Shown here piece after piece: positions 28,149-36,525 of a stretch of DNA of 64,000 nt. The first letter of the stretch is position 1. The number at the start of each line of letters is the position of its first letter. The stretch covers positions 157,894-221,893 of the forward strand of contig WKFJ01000042.1 of the NCBI GenBank assembly GCA_014872785.1, read 5' to 3'. A program made the position numbers and the translations under genes. Source of the stretch: Alteromonadaceae bacterium (GTDB lineage: Bacteria > Pseudomonadota > Gammaproteobacteria > Enterobacterales > Alteromonadaceae). The notes below the pieces were generated by a model, which was not told the DNA's origin, did no database searches, and saw only the letters and a program-made list of their open reading frames with translations.

Positions 28149-29123
28149 ATGTCAGCAGTCGCGTGTAATAAAATGGCCTCATTTGGCACTAACAAAGCAT
28201 TGAAGAGAACCTGGAAGCAAATTTGTCTTCTCGGGTGCTTGTGCTTGCCAGTGCACAGTTATGCTGAACAGGCGTTGTGCGCTGATGAAAAAGACAGCGA
28301 AGTCTGCACACCGGTAAACGAGCTACAAATCACTGTTGCCCTAGGCATCGGCACAACAACCAATCCACTGTATCAAAGCGAAAACACACCTCTTTATATA
28401 GTGCCCGATGTGGCGTGGTATGGTGAAAATTGGTATTTAGACAACACTGAAATCGGTTATCAATGGCAAAACACCGATGACTTCGCGATGGAAACCTTCG
28501 TCAGCATCAATGGTGAACGCGGTAATTTTAGTCGCGGTTTTGCTACTAATGTATTTTTGCCAGAGGCATCACCGGGTGATTCATTAACCTCAGATCCGTT
28601 ACCCAGCCTCCCGGAAGTACCTGCGCTCGACGAAGACAGTAACGAAACAGTGCAATTTGCCACGAATATCGGGGTAGACGATGTTGCTGAAAGAGACTGG
28701 GCAATCGATGCGGGAGTTCGATTTCACTGGTATAAAAATGATAGTGAATGGTCACTATCACTACTTCAAGATATCAGTAGCGTGCACAAAGGCCAGCAGG
28801 CTATTGTAACCTACAGGCACAAATATCATCTTGCAGATTGGATGATATCACCGGCCTTTTCCCTAGCTTGGAAGAGCGCCAATCTACTAGATTATTACTA
28901 CGGAATTGACGTCAGAGATGGCGTTTCTGAAAACCTATTCTACGACGCCAAGGCTGGCTTTTTTCCTTCAGTTCGCGTGTCAGTTCGACGCAGACTCAAT
29001 GAAAACTGGCAATGGTTAATTTTCGGCAAATACACCCATTTGGACAAAGGTATGACAGATAGCCCATTAGTAGAAGAGTCAGAACGAATGACCTTTTTCA
29101 CGGGAGTAACCTATCGCTTCTAA
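28149..29123 (+). CDS. MipA/OmpV family outer-membrane protein
   Basis: 324 residues with an N-terminal signal (~20-40, ending VHSYA) and a beta-rich barrel. VALGIGTTTNPLYQSENTPLYIVPDVAWYGENWYLDN is cut here to its key features: the glycine start, the polar loop and the P-D-x-x-W strand typical of MipA/OmpV. The end TFFTGVTYRF carries the terminal Phe. Family members are porin-like or scaffold proteins linked to murein synthesis and to stress responses. It is the first of a four-gene run with a DUF3019 protein and a two-component system, an arrangement seen across marine gammaproteobacteria. Confidence 0.85.
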   Translation: MSAVACNKMASFGTNKALKRTWKQICLLGCLCLPVHSYAEQALCADEKDSEVCTPVNELQITVALGIGTTTNPLYQSENTPLYIVPDVAWYGENWYLDNTEIGYQWQNTDDFAMETFVSINGERGNFSRGFATNVFLPEASPGDSLTSDPLPSLPEVPALDEDSNETVQFATNIGVDDVAERDWAIDAGVRFHWYKNDSEWSLSLLQDISSVHKGQQAIVTYRHKYHLADWMISPAFSLAWKSANLLDYYYGIDVRDGVSENLFYDAKAGFFPSVRVSVRRRLNENWQWLIFGKYTHLDKGMTDSPLVEESERMTFFTGVTYRF

Positions 29124-29127
29124 CTAA

Positions 29128-29517
29128 ATGCATCGTCAACTCCTGACTATCTTGTTACTGCTTAGTTGTCTTAACATCCAGAAAAGTGTAGCGGTAACCA
29201 ACAGCTGGAAAGTAATTCCAACTACCTGTTTGGTAAAGGAGCGGGGGGACGTTTGTAACTTAAAACTAACGATAGAAGTGCCTCAGGAGCTACTTGGCAA
29301 CAGTGCGACAGAAGTTTGTTTCGCACTAGAAGACATCATCCTAAGTTGCGCCCAATCAACCTCTGAATATATCGAAGTAGACGTAGAATTTAATAAAGAA
29401 CAACGTTTTAGTGTATTGCTTGCAGGCAAAACGGCATACGAAACCAAACTTATTATTCAAACAACATCACCTATCGTGAAAAAAAGAAGGGTACGCAATC
29501 CCTGGAGTCTCTTTTAA
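29128..29517 (+). CDS. DUF3019 family periplasmic protein
   Basis: 129 residues with a signal peptide (~1-22). It shows the DUF3019 pattern: W-x-V-x-P-T-x-C near the start (WKVIPTTCLV), a conserved Cys pair around GDVCNL, and two more Cys at VCFAL and LSCAQ, so two disulfides are likely. A basic tail KKRRVRNPW ends it. It lies 4 bp after mipA and overlaps the response-regulator start by one base (TAATG). It probably serves the adjacent sensor as a periplasmic ligand or modulator, but no DUF3019 function is known to me. Confidence 0.8.
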   Translation: MHRQLLTILLLLSCLNIQKSVAVTNSWKVIPTTCLVKERGDVCNLKLTIEVPQELLGNSATEVCFALEDIILSCAQSTSEYIEVDVEFNKEQRFSVLLAGKTAYETKLIIQTTSPIVKKRRVRNPWSLF

Positions 29518-30230
29518 TGCACAGAATCATCTTAGTAGAGGACGACCTCAAGTTACGCGAGTTAACCAGCCAATTTTTACGCAATAATAATCTTGAAGTA
29601 CTGGAACTGGGCGACGGAAGTGACTTATTGCAAAAGGTGTCTAGCTATAGTCCTGATTTAGTCATATTAGACATAATGCTGCCTGGCAAAGATGGGCTAC
29701 AACTGTGCAGAGAACTAAGACAGACCTTTCAAACCCCAATTTTGTTTATGACTGCAAAAGGTGACAATTTCGATCAAGTTGTCGGGCTTGAATTAGGGGC
29801 GGATGATTACATTGTCAAACCGGTGGAGCCGCGCTTATTGCTAGCTAGGATACACGCCATCCTGAGACGCCTGGCAGTTCCTGCAGAAGTCATCGATAAA
29901 CCTCAGAAGAACCCCAATACGTTACAATTTGACGATTTACACATTGAAAAGCTCAGTCGCAAAGTCAAATTGGGCAAAGAGCATATCGAACTGACCAGTC
30001 ATGAGTTTGATATGCTGTGGCTGCTGGCAAGTCATGCCTCCGAAGTCATTGACCGAGATACCTTATATACCAAGATCATCGGCAGGGAATACGACGGTGT
30101 TGACCGCTCTGCAGATGTCCGAATATCGCGCTTACGCAAAAAATTAAAAGATAATGCCAAAGCACCTTTTCGCATCAAAACAATTTGGGGCAAGGGCTTC
30201 TTCTTTGTCGCTGATGCTTGGAAGCTGTAA
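29517..30230 (+). CDS. OmpR-family response regulator
   Basis: 237 residues. A receiver domain (1-120) holds the acidic pocket EDD at 9-11, phospho-acceptor D52 (LVILDIMLPGKDG) and the conserved TAKGD and Lys (VKPVEP). A winged-helix DNA-binding domain occupies ~140-235 (LTSHEFDMLWLLA, then RSADVRISRLRKKL, RIKTIWGKGFFF). It overlaps the DUF3019 gene by one base and is followed directly by its kinase. RstA-like in layout. It likely controls mipA and DUF3019 from the same operon. Confidence 0.92.
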   Translation: MHRIILVEDDLKLRELTSQFLRNNNLEVLELGDGSDLLQKVSSYSPDLVILDIMLPGKDGLQLCRELRQTFQTPILFMTAKGDNFDQVVGLELGADDYIVKPVEPRLLLARIHAILRRLAVPAEVIDKPQKNPNTLQFDDLHIEKLSRKVKLGKEHIELTSHEFDMLWLLASHASEVIDRDTLYTKIIGREYDGVDRSADVRISRLRKKLKDNAKAPFRIKTIWGKGFFFVADAWKL

Positions 30231-31451
30231 GTGCTCAGACTTTTTATCAGCCTTTATGTCTTTATTGCGGTGGCACTTGTCGGTCTATCCGCGATTTTGG
30301 ACAATTTGGTGTTCGAGCCACAATCAGGTGACCAAGAACTTCAACGTTTGGCTAGTGCATTAAGCAATATTAAAAGTCGAAGCGCACTAGAGTCTTTCGC
30401 AGCGAACAACCAATTGCAATATCAGTACTTACCTCTGGCTTCTGTCAATATTGATGGCAGCAACTTTAACGAGAGTTCCCCTTACATTATCAGTTACGGC
30501 GAAGACGGTTCACAACATATTTACTTGAAATTGAACGACGCACAACTGGTTCACTTCACCTTTCCAGCACTCGATTCTCAAGACAGTTTTTTTTGGTATA
30601 GCCTGACCTTTTTCTCACTCTTGGCCTTACTCATTGCGGCGTGGTCATGGCCTCTATGGAGAGACATTCGCAACCTCGAAAGTAGTGCACTTTCTTTACA
30701 GCCAGACGGCTCACTTGTACCGGTAAAACTCTCAAAAAACTCGACAGTAACTAACATCGCCGACGCGTTACATCAACTCAGTAACCAAGTACAAGCCCTG
30801 CTTAGAAATCAACGGGAATTGACCAGCGCCGTTGCCCACGAATTTCGCACTCCACTGGCAAGATTAAAGTTCGCCCTGGAGTCGGTACCCGAGGGCGTTA
30901 CTCGAGATTCTATGCGTGAAGATCTCGTTGAGTTAGAAACTCTCATACAAGAAATGCTGGAATTCTCTCGTTCAGAACAACAAATCCCGGAACTGTCCTT
31001 TGCCGAAATTCATTTGCAAAAGCTTGCCGAGCAACTTATCGGAAATCTGCCCCAAGACAAATGTGCTGGCATTACCCTATCCAATACTATTGGTAACGTT
31101 CATTTGATGGCAGATGGTCACTTTCTAGAAAGAGCCATGATGAACTTGCTCAACAACGCCCTTAAATACGCAAAAAGCAAAGTCACCATAAATGCCTTTG
31201 AACAAGAGGGAATAGTTTATATTAGTGTCGAGGATGATGGTGATGGAGTGCCTGAGCCTATTCGCCACAAGGTGTTTGAACCCTTCTTTAGGCCAGACCC
31301 GAGCCGCAACAGGCATCAAGGTGGCGCCGGTTTAGGTTTAGCAATTGTTGCCAAGATACAACATTGGCACGAGGGTGATTATCAGGTAGTAAATTCGGAA
31401 TTAGGCGGTGCAAAGTTTGTGTTGAGTTATCCACAAAAGCAGACTGTCTAA
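30231..31451 (+). CDS. Sensor histidine kinase (RstB/EnvZ-like)
   Basis: 406 residues from a GTG immediately after the regulator's stop. Two helices (~3-22 and ~120-142) bracket a ~95-residue periplasmic sensor. There follow a HAMP-like linker, the dimerisation/phosphoacceptor helix with H203 (AVAHEFRTPLARLK) and the ATPase domain with N box (NLLNNALKY), G1 (EDDGDGVPEP), F box and G2 (GGAGLGLAIVAKI). Complete by length. It pairs with the response regulator next to it; the signal could involve the DUF3019 or MipA proteins. Confidence 0.92.
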   Translation: MLRLFISLYVFIAVALVGLSAILDNLVFEPQSGDQELQRLASALSNIKSRSALESFAANNQLQYQYLPLASVNIDGSNFNESSPYIISYGEDGSQHIYLKLNDAQLVHFTFPALDSQDSFFWYSLTFFSLLALLIAAWSWPLWRDIRNLESSALSLQPDGSLVPVKLSKNSTVTNIADALHQLSNQVQALLRNQRELTSAVAHEFRTPLARLKFALESVPEGVTRDSMREDLVELETLIQEMLEFSRSEQQIPELSFAEIHLQKLAEQLIGNLPQDKCAGITLSNTIGNVHLMADGHFLERAMMNLLNNALKYAKSKVTINAFEQEGIVYISVEDDGDGVPEPIRHKVFEPFFRPDPSRNRHQGGAGLGLAIVAKIQHWHEGDYQVVNSELGGAKFVLSYPQKQTV

Positions 31452-31458
31452 ATGACTC

Positions 31459-31821
31459 TCAACTGCGTCTTAACACCTCACTACTGGCAATTTGAGCACA
31501 TAAAATCTGCAGGGTTTCACCATATACAAACGGGTTTTTATCATCGCCTTTACAATAAAGGTTATTGAAGTTCTGCAATTTTTGCAGGTCATTAGTAACA
31601 TCTTCTAAATAGGCGCGCTGAGGTTCATCGAGACTTTCAGTAAATGGCGCTATGTTCTGCCGAAGTCCGGCTAAAGAACGACTATCAAAAAAACCGGTGA
31701 CATCGGCAAGCCAGTCACTCACATCTGATTGAGTATCATTCAAAAGATGTTGTACGAAAGAAGTTTGCAACACCGTCCATAGCAAAGCTATTTCGATAAA
31801 TATAATAATTGCCTTTTTCAT
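31459..31821 (-). CDS. Small exported or membrane-anchored protein of unknown function
   Basis: 120 residues. Residues 4-20 form a hydrophobic helix (AIIIFIEIALLWTVLQT) that may be a signal or an anchor; the rest is helical and acidic, with two Cys (LYCKGDD and ILCAQI) and no motif I recognise. It converges with the histidine kinase gene with only 7 bp between stops. Codon use looks like the neighbours. Real but uncharacterised. Confidence 0.6.
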   Translation of the reverse strand: MKKAIIIFIEIALLWTVLQTSFVQHLLNDTQSDVSDWLADVTGFFDSRSLAGLRQNIAPFTESLDEPQRAYLEDVTNDLQKLQNFNNLYCKGDDKNPFVYGETLQILCAQIASSEVLRRS

Positions 31822-31973
31822 GTTGCTAATTTAGACCTTAATTTCTTCAAATTTTAACCTATATCGCGCATCTCGCCACAAAATTAAAGTATGTTTGCCC
31901 ATAATGCGGCCTAATTCACAATAACTCTTGAAAGCCCGTCAATAAAAGCCTCATAGGTATAACGTTTTAAACA

Positions 31974-31987
31974 TTGTTTTAAATCAA
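31974..31987. promoter_or_regulatory. FNR-type box upstream of ccoG
   Basis: TTGTTTTAAATCAA fits the FNR/EtrA consensus TTGAT-N4-ATCAA at nine of ten defined bases. It ends 84 bp before the ccoG start. ccoG genes are often under oxygen-sensing control, which supports the call, but a single 14-mer can occur by chance. Confidence 0.45.
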
Positions 31988-32071
31988 TCTAATTTCAAGA
32001 AAGTCAGTAAGTGCCTGTAATAGCTGATACAATAAGAGTCAGATCAGAACGTATGTTATGCATTTATTTTC

Positions 32072-33535
32072 ATGAGCGATCCCCAGAACACATCTCCCAA
32101 TAAAGCAAGTGGCGAAGCCATTCCGGTCAAAGTTATCCAACCCATCAAGGTTCACAAGCCAGATAGCGCCCGTCACGACGACCAATACACACCAAGAAGT
32201 CATATTTACGTCCGTGAAGTAAAAGGCGCGCTAGAGACATTCCGTCGCTTTTTTGGTGGGTTTTTCATTCTATTATTTGCCGGAATTCCCTGGTTACAAT
32301 TCGATGGTCGACAGGCCGTTTTGCTAGACATTGCAGAACAGCGCTTCCATATCTTTGGTCTCACCTTATGGCCACAAGATCTGACTGTTCTGGCTTGGAT
32401 ATTTATTATCGCGGCCTTCGCGTTATTTGTTGTCACAACAGTGGCAGGTAGAGTGTGGTGTGGTTTTATGTGTCCACAGACCACGTGGACCTATATGTTT
32501 ATTTGGTTCGAGCACAAAATTGAGGGGAACCGAAATAAACGTATCAAGCTAGACGAACGCGCGATGGATTTTGATAAATTTATCCGCAAGTTTCTGAAAC
32601 ACTTATGTTGGGTAATTCTGGCGCTACTCACCTCATTAACCTTTGTAGGCTACTTCACGCCCATCGGCGCTCTATTTGTCGATTTCTTTACTTTTGGTGC
32701 GACCGCCGCGGCCACCGGTTCAGTGCTGTTTTTTACCCTTTGTACCTATGGCAATGCAGGCTGGATGCGCGAAATTATGTGTACCCACATATGCCCCTAC
32801 GCACGTTTCCAATCAGTTATGTTCGACGCGGATACACTAATCGTTGCTTATGATGCCAAACGCGGTGAAAAGCGAGGCCCAAGAGGCCGAAAAATGCCGT
32901 TGGAAAAACGTCAAGAAAAAGGCCTTGGCGACTGTATTGATTGTAACTTGTGTGTTCAAGTTTGCCCGACGGGAATCGATATTAGAAACGGACTACAATA
33001 TGAGTGCATTAACTGTGGCGCCTGTGTAGATGCATGTAATGGGGTCATGGAAAAAATGAACTACCCCAAAGGGCTTATCTCGTTCACCAGCGAACATAAA
33101 CTGCAAGGCAAACAAACCCATATATTCCGTTCAAAAATGGTGGGCTATCTTGTGGTGCTTGCCATCATGGTTGGCCTGTTAGTAGCAGATTTGGTGTCCC
33201 GTGTTCCTCTTGAGGTCGATATCATAAGAGACCGCAACTCCTTGTTTAGAGAGAACTTTGAAGGTGAAATAGAAAACGTATATACCCTAAAAATTCTGAA
33301 TAAGTCGCAGCAAGAATATACCTATAAAGTCACTGTGGAAGGATTACCAGAGTTAAAATACATCGGTGAAGACACAATTACCGCCGCTGCCGGAGAAGTA
33401 TTCACGCTGCCAATCAGTGTTGCCGTAGACCCGGCACTACTTGAGAGTAAATCGACAAAGATAACCATTAGTGTGGTCGCGCTTGAAGATGAGTCTATCG
33501 CGGTCAAAGAACCTAGTAAGTTTTTGTATCGCTAA
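32072..33535 (+). CDS. ccoG: Cytochrome c oxidase accessory protein CcoG
   Basis: 487 residues with the CcoG/RdxA/FixG layout: N-terminal and middle membrane helices with CGFMCPQTTW and THICPYARFQ. Two [4Fe-4S] ferredoxin motifs follow, CIDCNLCVQVCPTGID and CINCGACVDACNGV. A C-terminal Ig-like periplasmic domain (~370-487) ends it. CcoG is a membrane Fe-S protein that reduces copper for assembly of cbb3 oxidase. The oxidase genes (ccoNOP) are not in the window. It overlaps srkA by one base. Confidence 0.95.
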   Translation: MSDPQNTSPNKASGEAIPVKVIQPIKVHKPDSARHDDQYTPRSHIYVREVKGALETFRRFFGGFFILLFAGIPWLQFDGRQAVLLDIAEQRFHIFGLTLWPQDLTVLAWIFIIAAFALFVVTTVAGRVWCGFMCPQTTWTYMFIWFEHKIEGNRNKRIKLDERAMDFDKFIRKFLKHLCWVILALLTSLTFVGYFTPIGALFVDFFTFGATAAATGSVLFFTLCTYGNAGWMREIMCTHICPYARFQSVMFDADTLIVAYDAKRGEKRGPRGRKMPLEKRQEKGLGDCIDCNLCVQVCPTGIDIRNGLQYECINCGACVDACNGVMEKMNYPKGLISFTSEHKLQGKQTHIFRSKMVGYLVVLAIMVGLLVADLVSRVPLEVDIIRDRNSLFRENFEGEIENVYTLKILNKSQQEYTYKVTVEGLPELKYIGEDTITAAAGEVFTLPISVAVDPALLESKSTKITISVVALEDESIAVKEPSKFLYR

Positions 33536-34512
33536 TGGCTGAGTTTAATTTTTCTGAGTTAACGCCTGATTTAATTCTGGACGCCATTGAGTCCACGGGC
33601 ATCGTGGTAGACTCTGGTCTGTTGGCGTTGAATAGCTACGAGAACCGGGTTTATCAGTTTAAAGACGTTGAAAATAAACGCTATGTAGTGAAGTTTTATC
33701 GTCCCGAACGCTGGAGCGATCAGCAAATCCAAGAAGAACACGATTTCACTTTGGAATTACTCGCTCACGAGGTATCTATTGCCGCGCCGATTGCGCTGCA
33801 AGAAAAAACTCTGCACATTTGGCAGCAATATCGTTTCACCGTGTTTCCATCCGTGGGTGGCCGTCAGTTTGAAGTGGATAATCTTGAACAGCTGGAATGG
33901 ATGGGACGCTTTATTGGGCGTATACACGCCGTGGCGGCAAGCAAGCCTTTTGTATTCCGGCCTAGTATCGAGCCTCTCGCTTATTTAGATCAGCCGCTCA
34001 GCCAACTGAGCGAAAGCCGAATTGTCCCTGCGCAGCTACACGATGCTTTTTTCACTATCCTAAAGCAGGTGATAGAGGCTACCAAATCCCGGCTATTTAA
34101 TGTCGACAACATTCGCTTACACGGGGATTGCCATCCCGGCAATATATTGTGGCGAGATGGTCCAACTTTTGTGGACATGGACGACTGTCGCTCAGGTCCC
34201 GCAATTCAAGATTTATGGATGATGTTATCCGGAGATCGTGCCAACCAATTGTTGCAATTGGACGTGCTCTTGGAAGCTTATGAAGAATTTTGTGAATTTG
34301 ATCCTCAGCAATTAAAGCTCATAGAACCGCTAAGAGCGATGCGTTTGGTTCATTATATGGCGTGGTTGGACAAGCGCTGGAGCGACCCCGCTTTTCCAGC
34401 GGCCTTTCCATGGTTTGGAGAAGCCAAATATTGGGAACAACAGATATTGTCGCTGAAAGAGCAATTATCCCAATTGAATGAAGCACCACTGAGTTTAACA
34501 CCTGGCTATTAA
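33535..34512 (+). CDS. srkA: Stress response kinase SrkA (YihE-type Ser/Thr kinase)
   Basis: 325 residues of the APH/SrkA kinase fold: LNSYENRVYQF, the Lys-bearing YVVKFYRPERW, catalytic loop LHGDCHPGNILW and metal-binding VDMDDCRSGP. The length equals the E. coli protein's 328. SrkA counters MazF-type stress-induced death under envelope and oxidative stress. In E. coli it precedes dsbA in one transcript; the same order here supports both names. Its ATG overlaps the ccoG stop (TAATG). Confidence 0.93.
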   Translation: MAEFNFSELTPDLILDAIESTGIVVDSGLLALNSYENRVYQFKDVENKRYVVKFYRPERWSDQQIQEEHDFTLELLAHEVSIAAPIALQEKTLHIWQQYRFTVFPSVGGRQFEVDNLEQLEWMGRFIGRIHAVAASKPFVFRPSIEPLAYLDQPLSQLSESRIVPAQLHDAFFTILKQVIEATKSRLFNVDNIRLHGDCHPGNILWRDGPTFVDMDDCRSGPAIQDLWMMLSGDRANQLLQLDVLLEAYEEFCEFDPQQLKLIEPLRAMRLVHYMAWLDKRWSDPAFPAAFPWFGEAKYWEQQILSLKEQLSQLNEAPLSLTPGY

Positions 34513-34644
34513 AGCCTAGACTGAACTCAAAATTAATCCTTTTGAAATTCTTCACAGAAACGTTAAATCTTGTTTCACAGGTCTCTTATTTTGTAAAAGC
34601 CTGTGATAGGCTTTGCCCCACTTATATGTAGGAATAGAATTAAA

Positions 34645-35271
34645 ATGAAAAAGTTTATTACCCTTGCGCTAATGGCATTGTTATTTTCTACTCAAGCTTG
34701 CTCTCAAGCTGTGTACTGGCAGGAAGGGAAGCACTATACAGTTATTGCGCAAAAAGCCAGTGACAAACCCGAGGTAATGGAGTTCTTTTCATATTGGTGT
34801 CCAGCTTGTTACAACTTTGAACCTATTGTCGAGCAGATAAAGAAAAAGTTGCCAGACAACGTAGCATTCAAAAAAGTTCACGTTAACTTTATGGGTTTCG
34901 CCAGCAAAGAAGTTCAAGATGAAGTCACTAAAACGATGGTAGCTGGCAGAACACTTGGATTAGAAGCTGAGGTCACTGCTGGGATCTTTAATCAAATTCA
35001 CGTTTTGCGTAAGCCAGTTACGGGTTACAACGACCTCAAAGACATATTCGTAGCGAATGGAGTTGATGGGGAGAAATTTGACAAAGCCGTAAAGGGATTT
35101 GCCGTAAACAGCCAATTCAAAGCAAATAACAAGCTTATCGACCAATATCGCTCTCACTTAAGTGGTGTACCTAACTTTATCGTAAATGGTAAGTATCAAG
35201 CGAAGTTCACTCGCGATATGACTGGAGACGATATTGTCGATTTAATCGTGTGGTTATCCACTCAAAACTAG
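34645..35271 (+). CDS. dsbA: Thiol:disulfide interchange protein DsbA, copy 1 (CPAC active site)
   Basis: 208 residues from the ATG at 34645, chosen for the AGGAAT ahead of it and the signal peptide that follows (KKFITLALMALLFSTQA). Thioredoxin-fold DsbA with helical insertion. The active site is C52-P-A-C55 (FFSYWCPACYNF) rather than the usual CPHC, and the cis-Pro loop reads GVPNFIVNG. It oxidises Cys pairs of exported proteins. The His-to-Ala change in the dipeptide is expected to shift redox potential. It stands 132 bp after srkA, with a paralogue directly behind. Confidence 0.88.
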   Translation: MKKFITLALMALLFSTQACSQAVYWQEGKHYTVIAQKASDKPEVMEFFSYWCPACYNFEPIVEQIKKKLPDNVAFKKVHVNFMGFASKEVQDEVTKTMVAGRTLGLEAEVTAGIFNQIHVLRKPVTGYNDLKDIFVANGVDGEKFDKAVKGFAVNSQFKANNKLIDQYRSHLSGVPNFIVNGKYQAKFTRDMTGDDIVDLIVWLSTQN

Positions 35272-35303
35272 TCAATCCTTCTAAACACTAAAAGGACGTG
35301 TTC

Positions 35304-35912
35304 ATGTTTAAAAAATGGTTGGTGAGTCTCGTTTTGGTATTGTTTAGTGCAATCGCCAGTGCACAACAGTGGCAAGAAGACGTTCACTATAAGGTCGTAA
35401 AACCCAAAGCAAACGCACAAGCAGGTGTCGTTGAGATTTTCTCTTATTGGTGTCCAGCTTGTTATAACTTCGAAGGTTTAGTGGCAACCATCAAAGAAAA
35501 GCTGCCAGCGGATGTAAAATTCAGCAAAGCGCATCTGGATACAACGCGCTTTAATACGCTAGAGATTCAAGAAGCAGCCACTCGCGCCATGCTAGTCGCA
35601 CGTGCAAAACGCAAGGAAGAAGCATTTAACAAATTGTTGTTTGAAGAGATTCATGTTAACAACAACCGCATCGCCAGCGCCGATGAGATGGCAACTCTCA
35701 TTGAGAAAGCCGGCGTCAGTAAAGCTGACTATAACAAGATGTACAAAAGCTTCGGGCTGAACTCAGGGTTCAAACGCAATAAAAAACAAATTGCAGGTTT
35801 TTCACGCGTTCCGACCCTCTTGGTGAATGATAAATATCAGGTCATTTTTACTCGAGATATGACTCCAGACAACATTGTCGAACTGGTTGTTTGGTTGAGT
35901 CAACAACCTTAG
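35304..35912 (+). CDS. DsbA paralogue, copy 2 (CPAC active site)
   Basis: 202 residues from ATG 35304; AAAGGA is 7 nt upstream, which favours it over the GTG six bases earlier. Signal peptide to about residue 20 (SAIASA), active site C50-P-A-C53, cis-Pro RVPTLLVND. It is clearly homologous along its whole length to the gene before it (shared SYWCPACYNF, FTRDMT and the VVWLS ending), so this is a tandem duplication. The middle helical region differs most, which suggests divergent substrates. A strong terminator closes the unit. Confidence 0.88.
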   Translation: MFKKWLVSLVLVLFSAIASAQQWQEDVHYKVVKPKANAQAGVVEIFSYWCPACYNFEGLVATIKEKLPADVKFSKAHLDTTRFNTLEIQEAATRAMLVARAKRKEEAFNKLLFEEIHVNNNRIASADEMATLIEKAGVSKADYNKMYKSFGLNSGFKRNKKQIAGFSRVPTLLVNDKYQVIFTRDMTPDNIVELVVWLSQQP

Positions 35913-35943
35913 AAACAACAACTACCTTCCCTAAATACAAAAC

Positions 35944-35972
35944 CAGTAGCCCGCTCAATGAGCGGGCTACTG
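35944..35972 (+). terminator. Terminator after the dsbA pair
   Basis: Perfect 13-bp stem CAGTAGCCCGCTC (35944-35956) / GAGCGGGCTACTG (35960-35972), loop AAT. Confidence 0.88.
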
Positions 35973-36173
35973 CGTTTCAAACAATACTCGACAATTCAAC
36001 TATAAACGCAATCAATACTGAACCAGCCAAAAGCGCAATACGCGCCGAAAAAGTGATGTAGACCTAGTAGTTGGCTGCGATAATAACGCCTAGTGAATAA
36101 TCGAATTTGACAGAACTTGCTAAACAATAAGTTGCCAAGCTTTCGATATTTCAAGAAGGCTCATCTAGCGTAG

Positions 36174-36332
36174 TTAGTGATTACTGAATTCTCGAGCTTC
36201 GTTAATGGAGGGGAACAAAATTAGCAGAAGTTTTTTTGCTTGTGCTTCGAGTTTCTCATCCTGTGATTCATCTAACATCCACAACCAGACGGAAACCATT
36301 TTTTTTGACACTTTAAGCTCATTTAGCATCAT
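36174..36332 (-). CDS. Doubtful 52-residue peptide
   Basis: A frame starting at two consecutive ATG codons (36332), with ACGAGA a few bases upstream. The peptide is helical and amphipathic (ELKVSKKMVSVWLWMLDES, then AKKLLLILFPSINEAREF), with no recognisable domain. The composition looks protein-like, but the length and isolation make this weak. It could equally be a chance frame in an intergenic region. Confidence 0.3.
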   Translation of the reverse strand: MMLNELKVSKKMVSVWLWMLDESQDEKLEAQAKKLLLILFPSINEAREFSNH

Positions 36333-36438
36333 TTTTCTCGTTATTTTATGTGTGTTCAAACAGTGGAATTATCGTTTTGATACTGCACTAACGATTAAAG
36401 TTTGCACAATGTGCCATCGGTAAATAAAAGTGTCAACA

Positions 36439-36462
36439 AAAAAATGGGGCGTAAACGCCCCA
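36439..36462 (-). terminator. Terminator after the TonB receptor
   Basis: Perfect 7-bp stem TGGGGCG (36445-36451) / CGCCCCA (36456-36462), loop TAAA, followed by a T-run on the minus strand, 64 bp past the receptor stop. Confidence 0.88.
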
Positions 36463-36525
36463 AACACACACTTTGCGGTAAAAACACCGTTATTGCATCA
36501 ATAGCGGCGTTGTTACTGCTAAATT

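Larger units (their letters stand above)
35973..36525. other. Gene-poor stretch between dsbA copies and TonB receptor
   Basis: 553 bases holding one doubtful short reading frame (36174-36332, minus), the TonB receptor terminator (36439-36462) and an imperfect hairpin around 36482-36513. No RNA gene seen. Confidence 0.4.
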
